A stretch of DNA of 24,083 bases, from positions 1 to 24,083 of the IMG/VR virus record IMGVR_UViG_3300046012_000895. One strand, written 5' to 3'. This document shows positions 1-6,876 of this stretch, one piece after another. The DNA is from a virus. Under the pieces are notes generated by a model, which was given only the letters and a program-made list of their open reading frames with translations, searched no databases and was not told where the DNA came from. The position numbers and the translations under genes are program-made. Within the stretch, counting starts at the first letter, position 1. The number at the start of each line of letters is the position of its first letter.

Positions 1-22
1 AGAAGGCCACGCGATAACAAAG

Positions 23-45
23 GGGGGTTAAATCTACAGACCCCC
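23..45 (-). terminator. G-rich hairpin after the last gene, possible terminator
   Basis: Read on the minus strand, GGGGGT (45-40) can pair with ACCCCC (28-23) around an 11-base loop, just after the stop codon of the 59-289 gene. The T-tract that follows is poor (CTTTGTTAT), so this may be a weak terminator or simply a homopolymeric G stretch. The rest of bases 1-58 shows no coding start I can support. Confidence 0.3.
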
Positions 46-58
46 TCCCCCCATCTTT

Positions 59-289
59 TTATAGATCATCAATAGAAACTTTTTTCCACATTCCAGAAAC
101 ATTTTCTTCTATAATCTCATCAATTGCTTGTTCGATTACTCTTGTTTGTTCATCAAGAGGTAGATCGGGTGAGAGCTTAGCTATTCTTGCTAGGAAGGCG
201 GATGAATTATATCCTTTTTGAGTATCAAATCTAAACCATTCATCCCATTCGGTGAAAGGATTAAAAGGATTATCCACGGTTGTTAACAT
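59..289 (-). CDS. Conserved small phage protein, function unknown
   Basis: The 76-residue acidic protein begins MLTTVDNPFNPF and is followed by a W/F-rich patch (EWDEWFRFDT) and a helical acidic C-terminus. It resembles, from memory, a small conserved protein found next to the RNA polymerase-like gene in other phages; no enzymatic motif is visible. A GTG 12 bases further upstream (299-301) would add four residues and overlap the stop of the preceding gene. I prefer the ATG at 289 because it gives a compact N-terminus and follows a GGTTGAG stretch. Its position, directly after the polymerase-like gene, implies translation from the same mRNA. No function is proposed. Confidence 0.75.
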   Translation of the reverse strand: MLTTVDNPFNPFTEWDEWFRFDTQKGYNSSAFLARIAKLSPDLPLDEQTRVIEQAIDEIIEENVSGMWKKVSIDDL

Positions 290-293
290 ATAC

Positions 294-3002
294 TCAACCA
301 CGTTCTAATCCAAGCTTTAATGTAGTTAAGCCTATACCCAACTGATCAGAAACTTCTTGCTGAGTGTATCCATTCTCTAACATAACTTTAGCACGACTAA
401 GTTCCACACTCGATAACTTAGGAATATGTTTTGGCATAGCCAACTTCTTGATATGATCTAGATCCGTATTAGTAAGAATCTCATCAAGTTTATGTGTACT
501 AAGTGAACCAGCTTGAATAGCTTCCCATTCTCGATCCGTAATATCAATCTTAGTTTTTTGTGCACCCGTTCTACTTCTTGCTTCATTTAATGCATATTGT
601 TTTACTTTCTTTAATTCATCTGTTTCCATATTAGGATTAGCTTGACGTCTTAAAGATACCATTTCATTTGCTATAAGCTGGGCATGTCTTTCAAGGGGGG
701 CATTCTTTTTTGCAAGATTAAGTTTAGCATTTAATGACGCAACTTCATCTGCATATACTTTCCTAGCAGATTTAGACTGAGGTAAACTTCTTAAAGAAAT
801 AGCTTCTTTTCTTGCACTATTTGCCATAGCTTTAAGTCTATTAGAATGCTCAGCATATACAGTCTCCATAACTGTACCAGAAGATAATGAAAAAGCATCT
901 TCAATATTAGCTAAACGTGAGACTTTTATAGTAACAGGAATCTGACGGCCTGTCTCTACTCTAATTCTTTTGCCAGTATCTGGATCTACTTTAATTCTAT
1001 ATTCGGGTCGTGTACGTCCAGTAAGTTCAAAGACTTTCTTGCCAGTAACGGGATCAATAGGACCACCTCTACTAGCAGGTCTTTCTATTCTTTCAGCGAT
1101 ACGATCAACAGCCTTTTTCTGGCTGATTAAAGTAGAAGCTCCTGCTCTTTTTCCACCTTGATACTTCTCTTTTAACTGACGAATTCCATTATCTTTTTCA
1201 GATTGTAGAAAATCAAGCTCATGTTTGTCAGCATCAATAACAACCATTGAATGTCGAACAGCACGAGCAAGCTCTTCTGTGTTTGCACGATGAAGAGTCA
1301 TATCAGTAATTAGATTCGAAACACTTCCCATTTCTTGCTGTTTACGAGCAGCTGTCATTCTAGGAACAAGGGAATCTTTCGGAATCTTATACATCATCGG
1401 ATCAAACTTCTTCAAACCCTCAAGAGCAGCAGTACTTTTTACCAATCGCTTATTATTAGGAATAACAAGAACTGTATCACCATCAAAATCAGCACCAGAT
1501 AAACGTTCGGCTATAGAATGATGAATACCAATAGCATCACTTGCTGCGCCCAATAAACTGCGTCCTTCACGATTACGATTATTTACAGTTAATTCAGGAA
1601 TTTCAAAAGTACCACCATGAGGATAACGAACAAGAGCTACACGTTCACCATCTCTTAAACCACGAGCATAAACTTCTGTTGGTTTAATAGACGAAATTGG
1701 AAGAAGAACTTTTGTGGATTGTCTAGGTAAACTTGCTGCTTTTAAATGTACAGCAGAAGAATCGGTTGAATCAGCAAATCCCAGCAAGAGCTTTTTACGA
1801 ACAGTTGGATTTGTTAAAGAATTAATTTCATCCAATTCTCTAACTCGACGTTGAAAAGTAACATTAAGTTGAGTCTTCGCAAGATCTGGACTTTGTTTTG
1901 ATAGCATCTGAGCAGAAAGATTTCTCGACCATGTATCCCAAGCTCCTTCTGCACCAGCACCTTCTTTAGCTCCCACAATATTTAAAGCAGATGAAACTTT
2001 ACCATCCGGTCCATGAATTTGCCTAATAATCGATCCAAATGGAAGCTCAGGATCATTCTCAATGGGTTTCATAGCATCTTTTTTTCTACCAGTATTAGAT
2101 TTCTTAGTATTAAACTGTAAATCTGTACCAGCAGGAAGATCATCTTTATAAACGGCCATGCCTTTTAAGTAATGTGTACCATCAACCATGATACGAACCT
2201 GAGCATAACGATCAGCACCCAAACTTAGATCTTTTACACCAGGACGAACAAATATAACACCATCTGCTTTAGATCCACCATCTTCTCCATATTTAATACC
2301 AATTCGTCTAGAATTAACCGAAAGTGGTGGTTGGCTTTTGAAAAAGCTACGACCATTATCATTTGAAAAATCTGTAATAGTTTTTATTTGACCTCTATTT
2401 CTTTGTACTTCTGACAAAGAAATTCCAGGCTTTGTTAAAACTTTTGTGGTAGTAAATTTACCAGTTCCGATTTGCTGGACTTTAATTGTATGAACTTCAT
2501 ATCCCTGTTCTTTTAATACAGAAAGTGCTGTGTGTAGACGAGTTTGTGTAATCCCTAATTGACTATCAACTCCTCTACCAACGTCCACATATTTTTTCTT
2601 ATCAACATGCCCCTTTAACATATTTGCTGTGGTTTGTAAAGCATCAGCTTTATCTTTTTCGCCAGGAGCAAGAAGAGCTCGGACCGAAGATTCATTAAGT
2701 CCCATACGTTGACCAATTGCAGTATTAGATAAACCATGTTCTTTATACCGCTGAGCTCTAAGAATTTTTTCTTGCTTCTGTTGAGCAAGAGCAATTGATC
2801 GCGCTGCACGAAGTTGTGTGGTTGTAATGCCAAAACCTTTAGCGATCTCGGATTCTGACATCCCTTTCTTTTTTAAATTATTTACTGTATCTAAATAGCT
2901 ACGATTTCTAGCACTCTCAGTTCCACCAGATCCCCAAGGATAACGTCCCGAACGGCGAAGGATACCATAATGCGCAAGATGTTGTTCTTCTGTGCGAATC
3001 AC
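294..3002 (-). CDS. YonO-like single-polypeptide RNA polymerase-like protein with HTH units
   Basis: The 902-residue protein contains SGADFDGDTV at residues 502-511. The DFDGD core (505-509, bases 1476-1490) is the metal-binding signature of the beta-prime double-psi barrel of cellular RNA polymerases, and is also seen in eukaryotic RNA-dependent RNA polymerases and in SPbeta YonO, a single-chain DNA-dependent RNA polymerase. The N-terminus (HYGILRRSGRYPWGSG, 11-26) is followed by two HTH-like units (about 46-71 and 88-112) and a winged-helix-like stretch (about 135-190). A fourth HTH-like unit forms the C-terminus (about 877-900). The length is comparable to YonO-type enzymes. The predicted role is transcription of phage genes; DNA dependence and promoter choice are inferred. 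The gene overlaps the nuclease gene upstream by 4 bases (ATGA-like coupling). Sigma-like domains are not evident. Confidence 0.8.
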   Translation of the reverse strand: MIRTEEQHLAHYGILRRSGRYPWGSGGTESARNRSYLDTVNNLKKKGMSESEIAKGFGITTTQLRAARSIALAQQKQEKILRAQRYKEHGLSNTAIGQRMGLNESSVRALLAPGEKDKADALQTTANMLKGHVDKKKYVDVGRGVDSQLGITQTRLHTALSVLKEQGYEVHTIKVQQIGTGKFTTTKVLTKPGISLSEVQRNRGQIKTITDFSNDNGRSFFKSQPPLSVNSRRIGIKYGEDGGSKADGVIFVRPGVKDLSLGADRYAQVRIMVDGTHYLKGMAVYKDDLPAGTDLQFNTKKSNTGRKKDAMKPIENDPELPFGSIIRQIHGPDGKVSSALNIVGAKEGAGAEGAWDTWSRNLSAQMLSKQSPDLAKTQLNVTFQRRVRELDEINSLTNPTVRKKLLLGFADSTDSSAVHLKAASLPRQSTKVLLPISSIKPTEVYARGLRDGERVALVRYPHGGTFEIPELTVNNRNREGRSLLGAASDAIGIHHSIAERLSGADFDGDTVLVIPNNKRLVKSTAALEGLKKFDPMMYKIPKDSLVPRMTAARKQQEMGSVSNLITDMTLHRANTEELARAVRHSMVVIDADKHELDFLQSEKDNGIRQLKEKYQGGKRAGASTLISQKKAVDRIAERIERPASRGGPIDPVTGKKVFELTGRTRPEYRIKVDPDTGKRIRVETGRQIPVTIKVSRLANIEDAFSLSSGTVMETVYAEHSNRLKAMANSARKEAISLRSLPQSKSARKVYADEVASLNAKLNLAKKNAPLERHAQLIANEMVSLRRQANPNMETDELKKVKQYALNEARSRTGAQKTKIDITDREWEAIQAGSLSTHKLDEILTNTDLDHIKKLAMPKHIPKLSSVELSRAKVMLENGYTQQEVSDQLGIGLTTLKLGLERG

Positions 3003-3556
3003 GATTCCTCCTCCAATCGCCGGTGATCAATTAATTTATCAAACTCTTGAATACGTTCCATAATAAATTGAATGTCCTCTGGGTCTGCATCATAAACAGC
3101 CACTTCATCTGCTTGATAAATACGAAGTTCTATTTTAATCTCGAATGGATCGACTTCATATTCTAAACAAAATAAAGCTGCATAAATTTCGAGTTGATGG
3201 ACCGATCCTGGAATAACTCCAGTTTTTAAATCATGAATTCGAAGAGTTTTGTAACGAAAGGAAATTGTATCAGCAGTACCAAAACAATTATCAGAATAAT
3301 AAAGAACTTGTTCACAAGTCATACGATATTTGATAGCATCATTAATATATAATCCAATAGTACCTATCAAATTCGAAAGTCGTTCTGCTTGAATTTCACG
3401 TAAAGCATACTCATGTTGAAGTGTTCCATATTCTGCCGCTTGAGCAGCCGTCCACTTCTGAACTAATTTATTCGGAGTATAATGAATCCAATGATATTGA
3501 CTAGGACTTAGAAACGCGTGTTCTCCTTGGAGGCTTAAATGCCTGTTCCAACGCAT
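2999..3556 (-). CDS. PD-(D/E)XK nuclease, Cas4/RecB-nuclease-like
   Basis: The 185-residue protein has the motif order of the RecB-type nuclease fold: a possible motif-I histidine in GTLQHEYA (H48), GTAD (93-96), HDLKTG (108-113) with D109 and K111 as catalytic candidates, and QLEIYA (121-126) supplying the Q-x3-Y motif. Family knowledge suggests a single-strand DNA exonuclease or end-processing role in replication or recombination. No CRISPR array or other cas gene is present, so a Cas4 adaptation role is not implied. I see no four-cysteine Fe-S cluster set. The ATG at 3556 follows an AGGAGG ribosome binding site, and the gene overlaps the end of the VRR-NUC gene by 56 bases. Confidence 0.78.
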   Translation of the reverse strand: MRWNRHLSLQGEHAFLSPSQYHWIHYTPNKLVQKWTAAQAAEYGTLQHEYALREIQAERLSNLIGTIGLYINDAIKYRMTCEQVLYYSDNCFGTADTISFRYKTLRIHDLKTGVIPGSVHQLEIYAALFCLEYEVDPFEIKIELRIYQADEVAVYDADPEDIQFIMERIQEFDKLIDHRRLEEES

Positions 3557-3818
3557 CCAAAACCTCCTCTATATTATCAGGATGAATAAATGCGGCAAAA
3601 GACATACCATCCAATCTTTGAATATAATATTCTTGATTTGGCTGTATATTTGCGTTTGCGGACTTCTTAAATTCTAAAGATGCCCAATAATCTTGCCAAA
3701 GAATAATCAAATCAGGAATTCCTTGACTATATGATGGGTCTGGTTTTATAATTTCACAACCAGGAAACATAGTCTTAAGTCGAGTAATTACCTTAGTTTT
3801 AAACGTTCCTTCATTCAT
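3501..3818 (-). CDS. VRR-NUC-type endonuclease
   Basis: The 105-residue protein carries GIPDLII (33-39), SLEFKKS (47-53) and a Q-rich QPNQEYY (59-65), the G-x-PD...E-x-K...Q layout of the compact VRR-NUC branch of PD-(D/E)XK nucleases. D36, E49 and K51 are the likely catalytic residues. Stand-alone phage VRR-NUC proteins are thought to cut branched or structured DNA, possibly resolving replication intermediates; that role is inferred. The length is normal for the stand-alone form. An AAGGAAGGG ribosome binding site precedes the ATG, and a sigma70-like promoter lies about 50 bases upstream. It heads the nuclease-polymerase segment. Confidence 0.75.
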   Translation of the reverse strand: MNEGTFKTKVITRLKTMFPGCEIIKPDPSYSQGIPDLIILWQDYWASLEFKKSANANIQPNQEYYIQRLDGMSFAAFIHPDNIEEVLDALEQAFKPPRRTRVSKS

Positions 3819-3865
3819 TATCCCTTCCTTCGCAAAAAAATAACACGCGATATCTATCTTCTTCT

Positions 3866-3894
3866 ATTATATACCGCGATTTTACCACTATCTA
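3866..3894 (-). promoter_or_regulatory. Candidate sigma70-type promoter before the nuclease genes
   Basis: On the minus strand, TAGATA (3894-3889) and a perfect TATAAT (3871-3866) are separated by 17 bases and precede the VRR-NUC start at 3818. The CGCA element of the other promoters is missing at the equivalent position, so this would be a different class. It overlaps the stop of the 3899-4066 gene region. Confidence 0.4.
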
Positions 3895-3898
3895 ATAT

Positions 3899-4066
3899 CT
3901 ATTTAATTATTCTGTCAAAAATTCTCCAAATTGTATCGGGCGCTTCTCGCTTAAATATAAATCGACATCCATCCCAATCCACTTCAGCAAATTCACGTTT
4001 AATTTGTTCTGATTCAAAAAGCCACCATCTATCGAGTATCATCCAAGTATCTAATATAATGATCAT
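3899..4066 (-). CDS. Small phage protein of unknown function
   Basis: The 55-residue protein is rich in tryptophan and charged residues (DRWWLFESEQIKREFAEVDW) and has no motif I recognise. I start it at the ATG at 4066 because it overlaps the stop of the HNH-like gene as ATGA, the usual coupling here. An upstream in-frame start at 4096 would lie inside that gene. Presumably it is co-expressed with the HNH-like protein. It might be a regulatory or helper protein, but there is no direct evidence. Confidence 0.55.
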   Translation of the reverse strand: MIIILDTWMILDRWWLFESEQIKREFAEVDWDGCRFIFKREAPDTIWRIFDRIIK

Positions 4067-4560
4067 TTTACTCGGAACCGTTGATATGTGGGCCAAACAT
4101 ATGTATTATTTAAAATAGCTAGAATAATCTCATTTTCCAAAAGACCATATTTTTTTGCACACTCAAAAGAATTTTCTGTAATTTCACCAGTTTTTAAATC
4201 TTCAATGGGAACATTAATCTGATTCTCATATGGAACCTCTTCTTTAAATTGTTTATTATATTTTACTGCAAACCATCTGGGACGCCACATTAAATTATCA
4301 ACATGATTATTATTTCGATTACCATCTAAATTAATTGGTGTATCGAATGGACCTGAAGGTTGAGGAATAAAAAATCTAGCCACAAGTAATGGCACAGATC
4401 TATGATATTGTTTTCCATTTTTCATTAAACCAACTTGAACTAAACCAGATTGATTTGCATAGCTTACCAAAATTCTTTCCGACCAGTTAGAGCGAACTCT
4501 ACCAAAATTACTTACACTATAATTTTCAAAATCTTCAACTTGTTTCCATACTTCTTTCAT
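4063..4560 (-). CDS. NUMOD4/HNH-like endonuclease, catalytic histidine apparently replaced
   Basis: The 165-residue protein starts with a NUMOD4 motif (EVWKQVEDFENYSVSNFGRV, 3-22). It continues with a valine/arginine-rich stretch and the HNH_3-type segment PINLDGNRNNNHVDNL (75-90), and ends with a NUMOD1-like DNA-binding region (about 117-160). Family members usually read NHxDG in this segment; here the position of the first histidine is leucine (INLDG). Cleavage may therefore be lost or rely on other residues, and the protein could act as a DNA-binding regulator. The ATG at 4560 overlaps the preceding stop as TAATG; a GTG at 4566 is possible but adds only two residues. It is a free-standing gene with no intron visible nearby. 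Confidence 0.7.
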   Translation of the reverse strand: MKEVWKQVEDFENYSVSNFGRVRSNWSERILVSYANQSGLVQVGLMKNGKQYHRSVPLLVARFFIPQPSGPFDTPINLDGNRNNNHVDNLMWRPRWFAVKYNKQFKEEVPYENQINVPIEDLKTGEITENSFECAKKYGLLENEIILAILNNTYVWPTYQRFRVK

Positions 4561-4727
4561 TACCACTTAACCCAACCCATAATATTATCATCCCAAATAA
4601 TTGTAGAACCACAATATTTACAACTAGATATATTTAAATCAACATCAATAACAGATAAAAACCCAGATATATTATCATCTGCCTCGTGTCCCCATAACCA
4701 ACATCTAAATAATGCTATAAATTTCAT
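4560..4727 (-). CDS. Small zinc-ribbon-like protein
   Basis: The 55-residue protein begins MKFIALFRCWLWGHEAD, with CKYCG at residues 36-40. The pattern of an early C/H pair (C9, H14) followed by CxxC resembles small prophage zinc-binding proteins (DUF1660-like, from memory). Metal binding is inferred, and its partner is unknown. The ATG at 4727 has a GGAG site within the end of the preceding gene and overlaps its stop as ATGA. The stop overlaps the next ATG as TAATG. It is thus locked into the 5068-3899 mini-operon. Confidence 0.65.
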   Translation of the reverse strand: MKFIALFRCWLWGHEADDNISGFLSVIDVDLNISSCKYCGSTIIWDDNIMGWVKW

Positions 4728-5068
4728 AATTTCTCCTTACTGTAATCACGTTCAATTCTTTCTTCAACTATAGCTTGTAAGCGTCTACTACTATGATATT
4801 GTTGAGATGTTTTACCACGAAGTCTATCTTCTTTTCTTTTACGTATAAGTGCATCTAAAATTTTACGAGCAATTTCTAATTGTACAGTGTCATATTCACG
4901 ATATATAACTATCCTATATATAGTTCCTATACCAATATTTGCATATTTTGCTGCTTTTTCACAACTTTCACATCTAAGAACCAATTCTGTTGCATGTGGT
5001 AAAAGGGCTTTTAAAGGAACTCGAGTAATTACTTCATATGGCTTCCGCAAGGCACCGCCCTTTCTCAA
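4724..5068 (-). CDS. Helix-turn-helix DNA-binding protein
   Basis: The 114-residue, strongly basic protein has an HTH-like segment at about 33-56 (CESCEKAAKYANIGIGTIYR) with the typical A-x3-G/N turn and T-I-Y recognition helix. A long charged helical tail follows. The two cysteines (CESC) could bind metal but have no obvious partners. The start is uncertain: the longest reading starts at TTG 5068 with a weak purine-rich site. It is the first gene after a 268-base non-coding region containing a 17-bp inverted repeat, which makes it a candidate autoregulator or a regulator of the downstream nuclease genes. That regulatory role is inferred. Confidence 0.6.
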   Translation of the reverse strand: MRKGGALRKPYEVITRVPLKALLPHATELVLRCESCEKAAKYANIGIGTIYRIVIYREYDTVQLEIARKILDALIRKRKEDRLRGKTSQQYHSSRRLQAIVEERIERDYSKEKL

Positions 5069-5133
5069 GAGCTCTTTTAATATCTAAACGACTTTACAAA
5101 GTGGGTCTTGATTAAAACAAAAATGAGATCTTG

Positions 5134-5301
5134 ATATCTATTTGCCAAGATTTCTTGACCAAAAAGTATCTGTAGTAAATTAGTAAATATCTAAAAGATA
5201 GCGCGTGGGAATAGAGAAATAGAGCAGATATGACAGTAGAATAGATATTGGGTATGAAATATGAGATACTTTTAAGACTGATTTTCTTGGCAAATAGATA
5301 T
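5134..5301. repeat. Widely spaced 17-bp perfect inverted repeat in a non-coding region
   Basis: The arms 5134-5150 (ATATCTATTTGCCAAGA) and 5285-5301 (TCTTGGCAAATAGATAT) are exact reverse complements, 134 bases apart. A further copy of ATAGATATTGGG occurs at 5241-5252, matching 5294-5305. The region between the SF2 helicase terminator and the HTH gene has no supported ORF. The arms could be operator sites for a dimeric regulator or ends of a looped structure. Confidence 0.6.
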
Positions 5302-5312
5302 TGGGAACAAAT

Positions 5313-5333
5313 AAAAATGGCTTGTTTAAGCCA
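5313..5333 (-). terminator. Intrinsic terminator of the SF2 helicase operon
   Basis: On the minus strand TGGCTT-AAAC-AAGCCA (5333-5318) forms a 6-bp hairpin immediately followed by TTTTT and more T-rich sequence. It begins only a few bases after the helicase stop codon. Confidence 0.75.
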
Positions 5334-5336
5334 AAT

Positions 5337-6578
5337 CTATATTGAATCTAATGAAACACGGTCCAAATCATACTTACCTGCGTTGAAATTTTCCTTCCTT
5401 TTCAGACTATCCCAGATAGCAGAATCGATAAAACTCTTACTTCTCAGTGTATAATAGAATAAATCGATAAATGGCGTATTCATGCGATCAATTCTACCAT
5501 GTCCTTGCTCCCAATGTTTATAAGAATAAGTAAGACTATAGAAGACAATTGTATCAGTTTCTATACAATTCCACGCTTCCGAACCTGCTACATACTGAAC
5601 TAAGTAAACCCAGCTATCTGTCTCGGGAATTTCCTCGTGCTTATGACCATTGAGCTCAGCTACTGTTGTAACGCGTTCTAAGGCTCGTAGAGCGTCTAAT
5701 TCATAGTCGAAGTTATAGAACACGATGATCTTAGGATGAGTCTCTAACAGCTTCCTAATCGCTCGTACACGACTGGGATCACTATTGACAATCCTGCGCA
5801 TCACCAAAAAGAGCTCTGCGATGTCTCTAATCGGTCGATCAGCGAAAATATGCCAGCGATTCTTTAATACATGCTTCAATAAATCGATATTATGACTGAC
5901 AAACATAGTCTTATCGTGTCGTACAGTCATCTTTGGATAAGGCATGTGTACTAGAAGCTGAGCTCGTAGTTTTAACAATCTTCCTTCATTGATATAATGG
6001 TCTACTTTGGGAAATTTGGTATAAGGAGCATATACGACATGCTCACGTTTGAATGCTGTGCGATTCTTATAGAAACCATTGGCAATGAATACCGGAATAT
6101 AGTCCAACCAGGTATCACCTGGCGTTGCACTGAGCATGATCCAATGATTGTTTCTGGCAATTCGGAGGAAAGCTTTGACCCAGGCTCCATTTCCGACCAG
6201 TCTTTGCTCGTCGAAGATAAAGAATGCATGTTCAATATCTTTATATTTATCTAATCCTTGCCAACTATCAACCGTCAGTACACCACCAAAAGTGGCATCA
6301 GGTTCTTTACCAATCACCATGTCCGCGAATTCATGATCCCAATCCAGGCTATCTCTTTTCTTGGCTGTGGTAATTACATAAACATCTAGATGAGGACATG
6401 TTTTTAAGTAATAAGCTACAGCAACTCGAGATTTACCTGTACCTACCCCACCCCAGAGAATTTTACCGTTATCTAGCTGAGTTAGAGCCAGCTTCTGATG
6501 TGGTTTTAGCTGGATATCCAATTGTCTTGAATCTATCTGTACATTTTGGATTGATGCAGAAGAATTTTGGTACTCCAT
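5337..6578 (-). CDS. SF2 DNA helicase (SNF2/DEAD-like)
   Basis: The 413-residue protein has a Q/PHQ motif (KPHQKLAL, 25-32), Walker A GGVGTGKS (43-50), motif II IFDEQR (121-126, with D123-E124), motif III LSATP (149-153) and motif VI QGHGRIDR (358-365). This is the full set of a compact superfamily 2 ATP-dependent translocase, close to phage SNF2-type helicases. It probably remodels replication forks or displaces protein from DNA. The assigned ATG at 6578 has GGAG 9 bases upstream and makes the gene overlap the zinc-ribbon gene by 110 bases. A later TTG (residue 20) is the other option and would shorten the overlap. A terminator follows directly. Confidence 0.85.
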   Translation of the reverse strand: MEYQNSSASIQNVQIDSRQLDIQLKPHQKLALTQLDNGKILWGGVGTGKSRVAVAYYLKTCPHLDVYVITTAKKRDSLDWDHEFADMVIGKEPDATFGGVLTVDSWQGLDKYKDIEHAFFIFDEQRLVGNGAWVKAFLRIARNNHWIMLSATPGDTWLDYIPVFIANGFYKNRTAFKREHVVYAPYTKFPKVDHYINEGRLLKLRAQLLVHMPYPKMTVRHDKTMFVSHNIDLLKHVLKNRWHIFADRPIRDIAELFLVMRRIVNSDPSRVRAIRKLLETHPKIIVFYNFDYELDALRALERVTTVAELNGHKHEEIPETDSWVYLVQYVAGSEAWNCIETDTIVFYSLTYSYKHWEQGHGRIDRMNTPFIDLFYYTLRSKSFIDSAIWDSLKRKENFNAGKYDLDRVSLDSI

Positions 6579-6633
6579 TTTGTGAAGCTCCAGTAGAGAG
6601 TTTATTTTTACATGTGGGACAGTTAAGTATCAT
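6469..6633 (-). CDS. Small zinc-ribbon protein overlapping the SF2 helicase start
   Basis: The 54-residue protein has CPTC at residues 5-8 and CINPKC at 26-31, a four-cysteine zinc-ribbon layout (CxxC...CxxxxC). AGGAGACATA precedes its ATG at 6633. The last 110 bases overlap the helicase gene in another frame, so one sequence would encode two proteins. The four ordered cysteines and the good ribosome binding site support this frame. Function is unknown; it could be a helicase partner or nucleic-acid-binding protein. Confidence 0.6.
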   Translation of the reverse strand: MILNCPTCKNKLSTGASQNGVPKFFCINPKCTDRFKTIGYPAKTTSEAGSNSAR

Positions 6634-6647
6634 TATGTCTCCTAATC

Positions 6648-6867
6648 TTAATTAGCGCACCAAATTGCTCTAGTACCAACAATAAAAGCAATGTTGTTAT
6701 CTCCATCAATAGACCACATACCCGATGTGGTATCCCCTTCGATTGGGTCTGAATTTTTACCACTAAATAAAATTAACGATGATATTATTGCTGCGGGTAG
6801 TACTATCACGAGATCTGGATCACGCATTAAACTAATGCGTCTTTTTGTTTTTTTTTTCTTCTACCAT
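6648..6867 (-). CDS. Short phage protein interrupted by an A10 tract (frameshift needed)
   Basis: Behind an AAGGAGAC site, an ATG at 6867 opens MVEEKK. The frame then meets a run of ten A (plus-strand T 6848-6857) and stops within a few codons. Dropping one A, or shifting +1, gives an open frame to a TAA at 6648-6650, about 72 residues, reading KTKRRISLMRDPDLVIVLP, then a hydrophobic stretch (AAIISSLILF) and an end such as MWSIDGDNNIAF. An internal ATG before RDPD has no ribosome binding site. Explanations are transcriptional slippage on A10, ribosomal frameshifting, a real mutation, or a homopolymer sequencing error. The RR..L..DP start loosely resembles the N-terminus of the beta-propeller protein next door. 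Confidence 0.5.
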
Positions 6868-6876
6868 TCAGTCTCC

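Noticed and set aside
5248-5454. Plus-strand ORF of 68 codons
   Set aside because: It runs through the terminator and 3' end of the SF2 helicase on the other strand, lacks a ribosome binding site, and no other gene here uses the plus strand.
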